64,000 bases of DNA from Ascarosepion bandense (taxonomy: Eukaryota; Mollusca; Cephalopoda; Sepiida; Sepiidae). This document shows positions 63,575 through 64,000 of the stretch, one piece after another. The position numbers and the translations under genes were made by a program. Under the pieces are notes generated by a model. It ran no database searches and was not told the DNA's origin. It saw nothing but the letters and a program-made list of their open reading frames with translations. The stretch covers positions 3,546,501 to 3,610,500 of the forward strand of contig JBBBDQ010001028.1 of the NCBI GenBank assembly GCA_037127315.1, written 5' to 3'. The first letter of the stretch is position 1; every line of letters begins with the position of its first letter.

Positions 63575-64000
63575 TGTACACAGTTTTAAAGCCATAAATG
63601 GATGAAAGCTTTCACTGATAGAATGGCTAACAATACGGATTGAAACAACTAAACCAGTGCAACGTTAACAAAATCAGAACACTCTAAAGTACGAGCCCCG
63701 TTGCAATAAATTCTATTAAAAATCAAGAAAAAATGTCTTAATGCAACAAATTGAATAAATAATTTACGACAACATAGTTTCGGGCTTGTTTTTAAAAAAC
63801 GCAAATCTCGTACAGTATACTTCCAAAGTAATTATCTACTCTGGACTTTGTTGATGTCTGTTTAACAAGATTAACAGAGACGCTTTCTATGTATAAGAAT
63901 AGATACATTTAGAAAAAGAAGACTTTTTACGATTGACAAAATGCACTTGCTTGTTTTTCACTTTCTTTCTCGTTTTCAACTTTCCTTTTTGTATCTACCT
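63575..64000. other. No recognisable feature
   Basis: AT-rich sequence to the end of the window; no feature supported. Confidence 0.45.

Overview
The window looks like intergenic or intronic DNA from an animal genome rich in transposable elements. It is AT-rich and packed with (TA)n, (GATA)n, (GT)n and other short tandem repeats. It carries no operons, no bacterial-style genes and no long intact reading frame of host type. tRNA-derived SINEs, Penelope-like elements, several LINE families, Tc1/mariner and Helitron copies and LTR elements occur together, which fits a lophotrochozoan. A coleoid cephalopod such as an octopus is my best guess; this is inference from repeat content, not from a marker gene.

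Layout. 1-10 kb: a SINE fragment, a Penelope-associated dispersed repeat, LINE 3' fragments, a long T-rich tract, then a nested block of hairpin repeats, a Helitron and a complete but dead Tc1-type transposon with long terminal inverted repeats (8442-9965). 10-18.7 kb: fragments of a second LINE family in both orientations, a degenerate Tc1-like transposase, a compact non-autonomous Helitron (15615-16125) and a LINE C-terminal fragment. 19-25.3 kb: LINE nuclease-domain remnants, one candidate host terminal exon (22760-23030), a (GATA)n array with a regular spacer, and a Penelope-like element between 210-bp inverted arms. 26.2-29.3 kb: an internally deleted Ty3/Gypsy LTR element on the minus strand with a repeat-rich leader. 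30-33.4 kb: stacked LINE copies, one with a long reverse transcriptase frame. 34-53 kb: mostly noncoding, with mariner remnants, SINEs and microsatellites. 54-56.1 kb: a Penelope-like reverse transcriptase split by a SINE with a visible 6-bp target duplication. 56.9-60.9 kb: a LINE nuclease fragment and an LTR element with near-identical 415-bp LTRs, a 4-bp target duplication and an env-like reading frame but no gag-pol body. 61-64 kb: noncoding DNA and one more LINE copy.

No element in the window appears able to move on its own: each is truncated, frameshifted or missing a key domain. The strongest leads are the hammerhead-ribozyme-like motifs in the Penelope arms, the env-only LTR element, and the reiterated primer-binding-site-like units in the Gypsy leader. 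I found no defence system, CRISPR array, rRNA or confident functional tRNA. Letters A to F used for LINE families below are local labels only.
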